From Planctomycetota bacterium (GTDB lineage: Bacteria; Planctomycetota; JAJSAM01): a stretch of 64,000 nt of DNA. Positions 43,468 to 51,544 of the stretch are shown here, piece by piece (position 1 is the stretch's first letter; the number at the start of each line of letters is the position of its first letter). The stretch spans positions 1 through 64,000 of the forward strand of contig JAJSAM010000071.1 in the NCBI GenBank assembly GCA_024274785.1, read 5' to 3'. Below the pieces are notes generated by a model, which did no database searches, was not told the DNA's origin, and worked only from the letters and a program-made list of their open reading frames with translations. The translations under genes were made by a program, and so were the position numbers.

Positions 43468-43549
43468 GAGTTCGTTCCGTTCCTGTGTTGTCCGATGGTT
43501 CCCTATCGACCATTCGGTGCATCGGGATAAAGCTGTTCCCGTGCGCCAC

Positions 43550-46500
43550 TCACTTCCTCAACACGAAAATCTGACCATCTTCTGAAGCAACCAGGATCCG
43601 GTCGCCCACGGCGGTTGCCGGGACGAGGATCCGATTCACATCCTCACCGAGTTCCAATCGCCACACCATGTGGAAACGATCGTCCTTGAAGTCCATGGCG
43701 GTCAGCAATCCGTCGTCACCGGCAAAGAACAGGCGGTTTCCTGAGTGAGCGGGCGCGGTCCTCAAGGGCCTCTTCAACTCGAAGGAGTCCACCATCGCTC
43801 CGTCGCGGAGGGCGTAAACCCGACCATTGGAGGTGGCGACGATGACCATTCGTCCAAAGCTCGTGGGGGTGGTCTTGATCTCCGCCCCGGTGGCGTAGTT
43901 CCAGAGTTCCCGTCCGCTTTCGAGGTCGAATGCGTGAACGGTTCCGGTGGTGCTCACGAGGTGGAGTCTGGACCCGCTGATGCTGGGGCCGCCGAGGATG
44001 GAGCCCGCGGCACCGCGAGGCATCACGTCGAACTCCTTTCGTCCCCGGGCAACGCTCAACCCATAGCAGTGGCCATCCTCACCCGTCACGTACACGCGTC
44101 CCTGGTGAACGACCGGATCTCCCCTTACCTCAGCCGGGAGCAAGGTCTGCCAGGCCTGTTTGCCGGTGACGGCGTCAAACGCGGTCACCCGGCGGGAGTC
44201 GTCGCAGACAATCACGAACTCGCCCGCGAGGACCACCCGTCGGTACACCGAACCGGGGACGCGCTTCGACCACGTCGGCAGGCGGGTCGCCAGGGAGATG
44301 CGCTGCACGCTTCCCTCGATCGTCGCCAGGTAGAGGTGGCCGTCGCGGACCGCCACCCCTGCCGCGATGCCGCTCAGGCTGTCCGCCCGGTACACCTCCT
44401 CGATGGCCCGCTGCTTCGGCTTGATCCGGTAGACCAGACTGCTGCGAGTGGCGAGGAACACGTGGTCCCCACTCACGGCCGGCAAACCCTCCACCGAGCC
44501 TTCGATCCCCTCCTGCCAATCGACCTCCTTCACCAGATCCACGACGATCTCTTCCTGCTCGGAGAGACGCAGGATCTCGGTCTCCCGTTGTTTCAGGTCG
44601 AGCCGCAGGACGGTTTTTCCGCTGCGGGCGAACCCGGAGTGGCGCAACTCGACAATCGCATCGGCTCCCGGGCGCCAGCGGATCCAGGACGGAGTCAACT
44701 TCCCGGTCGTCATTCCGTTCACGTGGATCTCCGCGCCGGCCGGCCAGGAATTCACCCGAAGAGGGACCCGGACGCGGTCGAGCACCTCCCGGAGGTAGTA
44801 ATCCCGGATGAGGGCGATCGCGATTTCTCGCGCATCTCCGAACCGGCCGTCGTCGAAGAGGTTGTCCATCTCCCGTATCCGGTCCGCCACCACAGTCAGG
44901 CTCTTCTTCAACTCCTCGATCTTCTGGGGAACATTCAGGTTCTGCAGGGGAGTGTGATCGATCGCCATGTCGGTGGCCCGCTGGTACTTGATCAGTGCCG
45001 CGCTCGGTTCGCCCTGCATGAGCAGTTTTTCGGCGTCGCCCACCAGTCTCACGCTGCATTCCTGGATCTCATCTCTGGCTGCGGCGACGGAACTCTCGAA
45101 CCTCTCCTTCAGAACATTGAGCTCTTCCTGCTTCCGGACCGAGTCCTTGTAGGCGGAGGTGTATCTGAACTTCTCCGCGACAGTCATCAACTCCTTGATG
45201 TCCTGGTCGATCTGAACACTGAACCGATCGAGCAGCGCTTCCGCTTCCCGGTAGGTGGCGACCAGGCTCACCACGTTCAGGTCGCCCTTGCTGAGCTCAT
45301 CCTGCAGTTGTGACAACCTGGCGCTGGCTTGGGCGATGTTCTTCGACATTTCGGCCAAAGCCTTGCCGGCGCGCTTCTCCTCCGCGGCGAGGGTCGCCTT
45401 GCCATCGAGTTCATAGGTGATGTAGGCGTAGCCGAATCCGCCGAGGACCAGGCAGACCAGGAACGCGATGGCGACCCGCTTCAGCCCCCTGCTCTTGTGC
45501 TCCTGGCGGGTCAGCAGGTGCTCCAGCCGCTGCCTCACATCCGCACGTGAACGATCGATGACGAGGATCTTCCGGAGGAGATTCGTCACCTGCGGCCAGT
45601 CCTTGCGCTGGGAATACCAGTCGACCATGGTCTGGTATTCGGCGACCGCTTCCACGGACATCTTGCCGGACAGGTAGACGCTCACCAGCAGGTGGCGCAG
45701 CGCGAATTCCTCCGGCGCCAGGCCGATGGCACGCTGAAGAACCTCGATGGCCTGTTCGGTCCGAGCGAGTTCCAGGCAGATTCCGGCGACCACTCTGGCG
45801 CGCTCGACGATCTCTTCAGTGCAATCTTCCAGGTCCCGCTGGTTCTCCGTGTAGATCCGGATCAGGCGGTCCGATGCCGCGAGATCGGTGGGGAGCATCG
45901 TTACGATCTTGCGACTGATGTCAAACGCTTCCTGGGCGTTTCCCGCGGCGAGATTCTGGTCCGTCAGGCGGCGATAAAGGTCGGCCGCGGCCTTGAATTC
46001 TCCGGCGCCTTCGTACGCCGCGGCCAGCGCGAGCTGCTGATCGGGGCTCTCGGCGCCGACTTCGGCAACACGCTCGAGAAACCTGATTCCCTGCTCGACG
46101 TCCCCACGCTCCAGCGCTGCCGTTCCCTCCCGCATGAGCTCGTCCGCGGGGAGGGGCTCCACCGCGCCGGCATCGACGAGAAGCGCCAGGATCTTCAGCA
46201 CCTCGAACTTGCTGACGTACGAGGAATCGATGATCTTCTCGATGTCGCTCCGGCCGTCAATTGCCGCCAGCACCCGGTCGCACCACGGTTCCTCGAAGAT
46301 GGGGTCCGTCAGGTCCATGTTGCGGCCGGTGTAGCGGAAGACCACACGCACGGAATCGACGCGACTCTGGATCATCTCCGACTCGTCGATCCGACGGGCG
46401 GCCTCCATGATCAGGCTGTTCACGTTGAAGGTCAGCCGGGAAAGATCCCCTTCGGCCGGGCCGCGATGATCAGTCGGGGCACCTTCAATGAACTCGAAGC

Positions 46501-46873
46501 TGGCATCCTTCCAGATGAAGAGATTGTAGATCTCCTCCTCGATTTCGAGCCGGAGAGCGTCCTGAATGACCTCTCGGGGCACCATCGCGGTCTCTTCCAG
46601 TACCGCCCAGAGAGGCTTGTTGTCCTGCTCCTGGAGGTTCCTGGCAGACTGGAGGTCCTCTTCCGTGATGCGCTGGAATCGCAGCAGGATTCGGCCGAGG
46701 GAATCCGAATCCGCAGAGCCTCGGGACAGCATGGAAACGCCGTCCTTCGAGAAGTAGATCGACTTGCGCGTATCGCCGTCGAAGATGTTCAGCGTGCCTT
46801 CCTTCCTATTGATGGAAAGCATCTGAAACACGTTCGCCAGATCTACGCTGTTGAGGTTGCCTTTGAGGGCCAT
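43550..46873 (-). CDS. DUF4388-TPR-TM-coiled coil-PEGA-beta-propeller protein
   Basis: 1107 residues. Residues 1-130 are a DUF4388/PATAN-like domain (LKGNLNSVDLANVFQMLS, NRKEGTLNIF). A DUF4388-linked winged-helix-like segment follows to about 240, then TPRs at 245-450. A membrane helix at about 466-487 (VAIAFLVCLVLGGFGYAYIT) separates these from a coiled-coil region (490-690), a PEGA domain (702-770, SWPAGAEIHVNGMTTGKLTP) and a PQQ-like beta-propeller (775-1107, DAVTGKQAWQTLL, DLESGRELWNYATG). So the N-terminal half is cytoplasmic and the propeller probably periplasmic. GAGGAG precedes the ATG. No kinase domain is present. Confidence 0.82.
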   Translation of the reverse strand: MALKGNLNSVDLANVFQMLSINRKEGTLNIFDGDTRKSIYFSKDGVSMLSRGSADSDSLGRILLRFQRITEEDLQSARNLQEQDNKPLWAVLEETAMVPREVIQDALRLEIEEEIYNLFIWKDASFEFIEGAPTDHRGPAEGDLSRLTFNVNSLIMEAARRIDESEMIQSRVDSVRVVFRYTGRNMDLTDPIFEEPWCDRVLAAIDGRSDIEKIIDSSYVSKFEVLKILALLVDAGAVEPLPADELMREGTAALERGDVEQGIRFLERVAEVGAESPDQQLALAAAYEGAGEFKAAADLYRRLTDQNLAAGNAQEAFDISRKIVTMLPTDLAASDRLIRIYTENQRDLEDCTEEIVERARVVAGICLELARTEQAIEVLQRAIGLAPEEFALRHLLVSVYLSGKMSVEAVAEYQTMVDWYSQRKDWPQVTNLLRKILVIDRSRADVRQRLEHLLTRQEHKSRGLKRVAIAFLVCLVLGGFGYAYITYELDGKATLAAEEKRAGKALAEMSKNIAQASARLSQLQDELSKGDLNVVSLVATYREAEALLDRFSVQIDQDIKELMTVAEKFRYTSAYKDSVRKQEELNVLKERFESSVAAARDEIQECSVRLVGDAEKLLMQGEPSAALIKYQRATDMAIDHTPLQNLNVPQKIEELKKSLTVVADRIREMDNLFDDGRFGDAREIAIALIRDYYLREVLDRVRVPLRVNSWPAGAEIHVNGMTTGKLTPSWIRWRPGADAIVELRHSGFARSGKTVLRLDLKQRETEILRLSEQEEIVVDLVKEVDWQEGIEGSVEGLPAVSGDHVFLATRSSLVYRIKPKQRAIEEVYRADSLSGIAAGVAVRDGHLYLATIEGSVQRISLATRLPTWSKRVPGSVYRRVVLAGEFVIVCDDSRRVTAFDAVTGKQAWQTLLPAEVRGDPVVHQGRVYVTGEDGHCYGLSVARGRKEFDVMPRGAAGSILGGPSISGSRLHLVSTTGTVHAFDLESGRELWNYATGAEIKTTPTSFGRMVIVATSNGRVYALRDGAMVDSFELKRPLRTAPAHSGNRLFFAGDDGLLTAMDFKDDRFHMVWRLELGEDVNRILVPATAVGDRILVASEDGQIFVLRK

Positions 46874-47118
46874 CTTGCTCCTCGGCCACCGGTTCCTCTA
46901 CCGGCGGCAGCCTCTCCTTTTCCTTTGTCAACCCCCTCCCCGCGACTACGATCGCCGCCGGAAAGAGGTTGGATCCGTGCCACCCCGAACGGTCTTCTCG
47001 GGAGCCGGGTCATGCCCCCTGAAAATCGCCGGGGCCAGGGCCGGCACCTGATCCGTCAGGTTCGCTATCGACCTTCTCCGTCTGGTCACTTGAGGGGGAA
47101 AGGGAGGGCGAAGGAGTC

Positions 47119-47685
47119 ATGAAGGGGCTCGCCATGCGAGTCAGGAACGTGTATCGGCGCTTTGCCGTGCTCCCATTCCTGTTGATTGCCGCCCGCTATC
47201 ACCGCTACCGCTCCGACCTCGGACAGGCCCGGGACCACCTGATCAGCGCGACCCGGCTCGTTCCTCGCTGCTTCAAAGCTCACCTGAGACTGGGCGCGCT
47301 CTATCTCGAAGAACATCGGTTCCAGCGGGCGAAACGCGAGTTCCTCCTGGCCCGGGAAATCAACCCCGGCAAGTTCCGGAGACTCTACCCGCTGATCACC
47401 GGTCGATCCGGGGACATCAACATCAACCTGTTCTACTTTCCGGGCTTCACCGATCTGGAGTCGGAACAGGCGCCGGAGGACTTCCTGCGGGAGTTCATCG
47501 GTGAACCGCTCGACGAACTCGGCGCGGGGGCCGGCGACGAAGGTGTGGTCTGGGGAGATTTCGCGTCTTACCGCGAGTTTCGGAAGTTCCAGGAGATGGG
47601 GCCGTTTCAGCCCGAGGAGACCGATCAGGTCGATTGGAACGAGATCTTGCGTCGCCTGCCTGACGAGGACGAGCCGACCGGATAG
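47119..47685 (+). CDS. Small TPR-containing protein
   Basis: 188 residues. A basic N-terminus is followed by two TPR-like units (DLGQARDHLISATRLVPRCF and HRFQRAKREFLLAREINPGK), then an acidic tail (DWNEILRRLPDEDEPTG). ATG at 47119 with GGAG 4-5 nt upstream; ATG 47134 is an alternative. Divergent from the DUF4388 protein and 12 bp before the phosphatase gene. The 245-bp gap upstream shows no convincing promoter. Function unknown. Confidence 0.65.
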   Translation: MKGLAMRVRNVYRRFAVLPFLLIAARYHRYRSDLGQARDHLISATRLVPRCFKAHLRLGALYLEEHRFQRAKREFLLAREINPGKFRRLYPLITGRSGDININLFYFPGFTDLESEQAPEDFLREFIGEPLDELGAGAGDEGVVWGDFASYREFRKFQEMGPFQPEETDQVDWNEILRRLPDEDEPTG

Positions 47686-47697
47686 GATGACCTGTCC

Positions 47698-49053
47698 ATG
47701 TGTGAGGGAAAGTCCGAGCAGAACCCCGACCGGGATCCGGATGGGAATCACGGCGGGGACCACGATGCCACAGAAACCGGCTGCTTCCGGCCCGGCGATA
47801 CCTTCGCCGGGTTCCTGACCGGGGACCGGGAGCGCGACCGGCGTAACGTGGACATTCTGCTGGACACGATCGCCGAGGTGAATCGCACCCGCGACCTCGA
47901 GACGCTGCTGGTCTCGGTGGTCGACCGCACTCTCCGGTTCACGATGGCCGAGCGCGGCATCCTGATGCTCTACGATTTCGCGGGCAAGCTCCACATCCAC
48001 GTGGCTCGCGACAACTGCGGCAACTTCCTCGACCACCATCTCGACTACAGCCGGCCCGTTCCGAACCAGGTCCTCGAGGACGGCAAGGCGGTCTGCATGA
48101 CCTCTACCGCCAGCGAGAACCGGATCTCCCTGACCCAGTCCAGCCAGCACCTCGGCCTGCTCACGGTGATGTGCGCTCCCCTCTCGGTCCAGGGCCGCGT
48201 CATCGGCGTCCTCTACGTGGACAGTTCGGCCCGCTCCCGCAAGTTCACCGACGGGGATTTCAGCCTCTTCAAGGCCCTCTCCTACCAGTTGGCCATCGCG
48301 ATCGAGAATGCCCGCATGGCCAGGAAAGAGAGCGGTCTCTCGCTCGCTCGCGATCTGCAGCGCAGCCTGATGCCGACGGAAGCCGTCGCTCTGCCCGGAT
48401 TCGACATCCATGGCCTCTCCCGGATGTGCGACGAGGTCGGCGGTGACTATTTCGACTACATCCGGCACAAGGAGGGGCGGCTCGGCCTGGTCGTCGGGGA
48501 CGTTTCCGGGCACGGATTCGTCGCCGCCCTGCTCATGGCCACCGGGCGGGCGCTCCTTCGGGCCTACGCTTCGACCGAATCGGACCCGGCGCGCGTGGTG
48601 ACCCTCCTGAACCGCGAACTCGCCCGGGACCTGGCGACGGACCAGTTCATGACGATCTTCTACGGAGACCTCGATCTTGAGCGGCGATCGATCCGTTACG
48701 CCACGGCGGGGCACTGTGATCCGATCCTGCTTCGCGGAACCTCGGGTAATATCGAGACCCTCGCCGGTCGTGGGATGGGGCTCGGCTTCGACCGGAACTA
48801 CACCTACTCGGACTTCGGGCCGGTCAGCCTTCGAAAGGGCGACGTTCTCCTGATCTACACCGACGGCATCCCCGAAGCTCGCAACCCCCAGGGTGGCTTC
48901 TTCGGCATGGAACGGGTCCACGAGATCCTGGCCGAGCGGCACGACACCGCCCGGGCTCTCGTGGAGCAACTCGTCAGCGAGGTTTCGGAGTTCTCAGGGG
49001 GAACCGGCTACGCGGACGATCTGACCGTGATCGCCGTGCGCGTCACGGAGTGA
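47698..49053 (+). CDS. GAF-SpoIIE (RsbU-type) serine phosphatase
   Basis: 451 residues. An acidic N-terminal stretch, a GAF domain at about 55-215 (DLETLLVSVVDRTLRFTMAE, APLSVQGRVIGVLYVD), then a PP2C-type SpoIIE domain (225-450) with GGDYFDYI, VVGDVSGHGFVAALLMATG, TAGHCDPIL and GYADDLTVIAV, which keep the metal-binding aspartates. Such phosphatases dephosphorylate STAS anti-anti-sigma proteins; no STAS or anti-sigma gene is in the window. Next to the GTPase/roadblock cluster, which suggests a shared signalling role. Cytoplasmic. Confidence 0.88.
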   Translation: MCEGKSEQNPDRDPDGNHGGDHDATETGCFRPGDTFAGFLTGDRERDRRNVDILLDTIAEVNRTRDLETLLVSVVDRTLRFTMAERGILMLYDFAGKLHIHVARDNCGNFLDHHLDYSRPVPNQVLEDGKAVCMTSTASENRISLTQSSQHLGLLTVMCAPLSVQGRVIGVLYVDSSARSRKFTDGDFSLFKALSYQLAIAIENARMARKESGLSLARDLQRSLMPTEAVALPGFDIHGLSRMCDEVGGDYFDYIRHKEGRLGLVVGDVSGHGFVAALLMATGRALLRAYASTESDPARVVTLLNRELARDLATDQFMTIFYGDLDLERRSIRYATAGHCDPILLRGTSGNIETLAGRGMGLGFDRNYTYSDFGPVSLRKGDVLLIYTDGIPEARNPQGGFFGMERVHEILAERHDTARALVEQLVSEVSEFSGGTGYADDLTVIAVRVTE

Positions 49054-49155
49054 GGTGGGCCGACCGCGTGCCGGCGCGGCACGAGCATCGCCACAAAGAG
49101 CCATGTCCGCCTGCACCCATTCGGGCCGCCGTCCCGTTCTCGACTCACCCGAACA

Positions 49156-49977
49156 TCACCTCCCCTGCCCCTGCTCCTCCTCCGCTTCCTCCGCCTCCCG
49201 CTCCTCGATCTGCTGCAGCACCCAGCGGATGTAGACGGCGAACGCCTTCAAGGACCGGAAGCGATGGTCGCCGCCGGTCATGCCCGAAAGCCACACCTCG
49301 GTGCGAGGGGGGAGTTCCACCGCCGGATGCCTTGCCTTGATGTCTCCGAGCAGCAGTTTCAGGTTCTCCCGGCTGGTGGGCCGCATCCGGGTCTTCAGGT
49401 AGTCGTAGGAGAAGTTCCCGGCGTCGATGGCGAAGGTCGGTTTCTCCTCGCCGAAGCCCACGATGGCCATCAGCAGCGGACTCCTGGATTTCCCCCGCGT
49501 GGTGGCCATGGCCGCGGAGCCGATGGTGTGGTCCGCTCCGCGAGTGGGCGTCGAGGATGCCTCTCCACCCTTCCAGGCTCCGTAGACCCGATCCTCTTCA
49601 CCGGCGGCCAGGGTCACCTCACCCACGGCCACCAGCTTGATCTCCTTCCAGGGCAGGAAGGGCGGAGATGGCGGCTCGGCCGCCCTGAGGAACAGCCCTT
49701 TCTGCATGGGGTCGGCCTGCCGGACGCGGAGCGCGGGGAGAAGCCGGGGCATGTGGATCTCGGGAATCGCTTTCGCCACGACCTCCGCCTTGCCGAGGGC
49801 CGCAAACACCGCGTCGAGGTGAGCGGCATCCACGGATTCGATCAGGATCCAGGGGTGTTCCCGCAAGGCGCGGGTCAGTGCACCGGTGGGACGATCGAGG
49901 ATCTCCGCGAGGTGCGCGGCGAGGGCCGGGGCGGGGACGTTCGACTCCGACTTCAGCAGGACTGCGTAGCTCTCCAT
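49156..49977 (-). CDS. Hypothetical protein
   Basis: 273 residues from the ATG at 49977. There is no signal peptide or membrane helix. The N-terminal 100 residues (SNVPAPALAAHLAEILDRPT, VDAAHLDAVFAALGKAEVV) look like a small alpha/beta domain, possibly ferredoxin-like as in ACT- or ribosomal-type modules. The C-terminus is strongly acidic and glutamate-rich (EEREAEEAEEEQGQ). I do not recognise the family. TAGAAT lies 8 nt before the ATG and no Shine-Dalgarno is present. Single-gene unit. Confidence 0.6.
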   Translation of the reverse strand: MESYAVLLKSESNVPAPALAAHLAEILDRPTGALTRALREHPWILIESVDAAHLDAVFAALGKAEVVAKAIPEIHMPRLLPALRVRQADPMQKGLFLRAAEPPSPPFLPWKEIKLVAVGEVTLAAGEEDRVYGAWKGGEASSTPTRGADHTIGSAAMATTRGKSRSPLLMAIVGFGEEKPTFAIDAGNFSYDYLKTRMRPTSRENLKLLLGDIKARHPAVELPPRTEVWLSGMTGGDHRFRSLKAFAVYIRWVLQQIEEREAEEAEEEQGQGR

Positions 49978-49985
49978 GACCGACC

Positions 49986-49991
49986 ATTCTA
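49986..49991 (-). promoter_or_regulatory. Candidate -10 box of the hypothetical gene 49156-49977
   Basis: TAGAAT on the minus strand, 8 nt before the ATG; no ribosome binding site. Confidence 0.35.
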
Positions 49992-50002
49992 GTCGCTGCG
50001 GC

Positions 50003-50737
50003 CTATCGCTTGAAGAGCCAGTCCTCCGTTGCGTACCGATCCGCGGCGAGCCTCCCGGCGGCCGCGGCCTCGTCGCGCGTCGGAGCACCGGGGATCATGC
50101 GGATCCCGAGGGCGCGTTCCGCCGCACGGGCCATGGCGCTCTCGAGATCTCCGCAGGTGACGTCAGCCACCGCGGCTTCGGGGGTGAAGGGGTTCGGAGC
50201 GATCGGGATGGAACCGTGCATCAGGAAGCCGCTTCCGGACCGGCGCTGGGCTGAACCCACCAGCTTGCGGTCGCCGAGGACCAGGTCGAAGGACGTGGAG
50301 TGATAGAAGCACCAGAACTCCCCGGGATCGCCCGTATCCGATCGCAGCGGGCGTTTCCGGCGCATCTCCACCGGAGCGCCGAGTTCTCCCATTGCTTCGC
50401 GGATAAACCCGTGTACGACACCGTACGCGCCTTCCGCCTCCCGGGGGAAACCGGGTTCGTCGAGCGGGCAGACCACCGCGTAGGTGAGCTCGGGGCCGTG
50501 AAAAATCGCCCCGCCGCCGGTGGGCCGCCGGGTGACCCCGAAGCCCTCATCCCGCACCATGGCCAGCCGGTTCGGGTCCGCCGTCTGGAAGTACCCGAGC
50601 GAGAGTGTCCACGGATCCCACGAGTAGGTTCGCAGCGTGGGGACGATGGGGTCCGCCCGCAGGAGCGCTTCGTCGAGCGCCATGTTCTCCGCGGATCCCA
50701 GTGGACCGGACCTGATCCATCGCCATTCCCGTAACAT
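50003..50737 (-). CDS. Lipoate-protein ligase / octanoyltransferase family protein
   Basis: 244 residues of the BPL/LPL fold. LRTYSWDPWTLSLGYFQ, the RRPTGGGAIFHGPELTYAVV motif (R-x-T-GGG for the lipoyl-adenylate site) and the lysine in DRKLVGSAQRR are all present. The C-terminal accessory domain of LplA is missing, as in LipM/LipL-type or two-part ligases. ATG at 50737; TATCCT lies 7 nt upstream. No lipoyl-dependent complex is nearby. The biotinyl operon next door uses a different ligase family, so this is probably for lipoate or octanoate. Confidence 0.8.
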   Translation of the reverse strand: MLREWRWIRSGPLGSAENMALDEALLRADPIVPTLRTYSWDPWTLSLGYFQTADPNRLAMVRDEGFGVTRRPTGGGAIFHGPELTYAVVCPLDEPGFPREAEGAYGVVHGFIREAMGELGAPVEMRRKRPLRSDTGDPGEFWCFYHSTSFDLVLGDRKLVGSAQRRSGSGFLMHGSIPIAPNPFTPEAAVADVTCGDLESAMARAAERALGIRMIPGAPTRDEAAAAGRLAADRYATEDWLFKR

Positions 50738-50744
50738 GGCGACG

Positions 50745-50750
50745 AGGATA
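50745..50750 (-). promoter_or_regulatory. Candidate -10 box (leaderless) of the lipoate ligase gene
   Basis: TATCCT on the minus strand, 7 nt before the ATG at 50737; no Shine-Dalgarno. Confidence 0.4.
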
Positions 50751-50788
50751 CCCCTCCGAAAGGGTGAGCCGTGTCGGGAAATGCAGGC

Positions 50789-50794
50789 TAAGAT
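50789..50794 (+). promoter_or_regulatory. Candidate -10 box of the CMD-family gene
   Basis: TAAGAT, 9 nt before the ATG at 50804; no Shine-Dalgarno. Confidence 0.35.
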
Positions 50795-50803
50795 TCCCGG
50801 TCC

Positions 50804-51505
50804 ATGAAACGATCGTGCAGCGCAAGGCAACCTCCGAAGTTCCGCGAACGGGCGAGGGTATGGTACGAGCGCCGGGGGCTGAAGAAGGGGATCCGTCATC
50901 TGGTCAACATCGGGGCGCTCACCCTGCTCGGACACTCGGATGACCTCACCGATGAGCTGGACTGGGCTCTCGAACGACGGGTCTCGGTCGATCTGATCCG
51001 GGAAGTGTTCCTCCAGACCATGCTCTGCGCGGGCTATCCCCGTGCTCTGCATGCGTTCGAGAGGCTCGATGATGTCCTTAAGTCCAGGAAGCTCAGGGTT
51101 GCTCCGAGGTGCGACCGGGTTCCGCATCGCGCCACGGCCGGGGTGTTCTATCGCCGCCGCGGGCGGGAACTGTTCGAGGAAATCTACCGCGACGACACCT
51201 CGCTGGTGATGGCGAGGATCTCCGGTTTCCATCCGGAGTTCATGGACTGGATCACGGAGGATGCCTACGGGAAGGTGCTTTCGCGGCCGTACCTCGACCT
51301 GATGACCCGCGAGATCCTCTCGTGCTGCCTGCTGGCGATTCTGAAACTCCCCCGCCAACTCACCCCCCACATTCGGGGTGCGCTCCGGGCGGGGGCGAAG
51401 GTCCGGGAGATCTCCGAGGCGATTTCGCAACTCGAACTGTTCATTCCCAGGCGCGCGGTGAAGGCGGCCCTGCTTCGCCTCGAGCGGGCGAGGACCACGC
51501 TCTGA
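50804..51505 (+). CDS. Carboxymuconolactone decarboxylase (CMD)-like protein
   Basis: 233 residues, all-helical, apparently with two CMD-like halves. The first (RHLVNIGALTLLGHSDDLTD, VSVDLIREVFLQTMLCAGYP) and the second (TREILSCCLLAILKLPRQLT, HIRGALRAGAKVREISEAIS) both match the CMD/AhpD core. The redox CxxC of AhpD is not seen (a CC pair is present instead), so peroxidase activity is doubtful. Upstream of the carboxylase operon, from which it is separated by a repeat terminus. Confidence 0.7.
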   Translation: MKRSCSARQPPKFRERARVWYERRGLKKGIRHLVNIGALTLLGHSDDLTDELDWALERRVSVDLIREVFLQTMLCAGYPRALHAFERLDDVLKSRKLRVAPRCDRVPHRATAGVFYRRRGRELFEEIYRDDTSLVMARISGFHPEFMDWITEDAYGKVLSRPYLDLMTREILSCCLLAILKLPRQLTPHIRGALRAGAKVREISEAISQLELFIPRRAVKAALLRLERARTTL

Positions 51506-51509
51506 CTGT

Positions 51510-51533
51510 GGGGCCGCGCAAGAATAACTTCGG
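51510..51533 (+). repeat. Dispersed inverted-end element, copy D (left terminus only)
   Basis: GGGGCCGCGCAAGAATAA followed by CTTCGG, identical to the element's left end, starting 5 nt after the CMD stop and ending 11 nt before the biotin carboxylase ATG. The ribosome binding site GGAGGA begins at its last bases. Confidence 0.75.
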
Positions 51534-51544
51534 AGGAACACCCC

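Noticed and set aside
47086-48969. 627-codon minus-strand frame over the SpoIIE phosphatase
   Set aside because: Antisense shadow of a well-supported GAF-SpoIIE gene.
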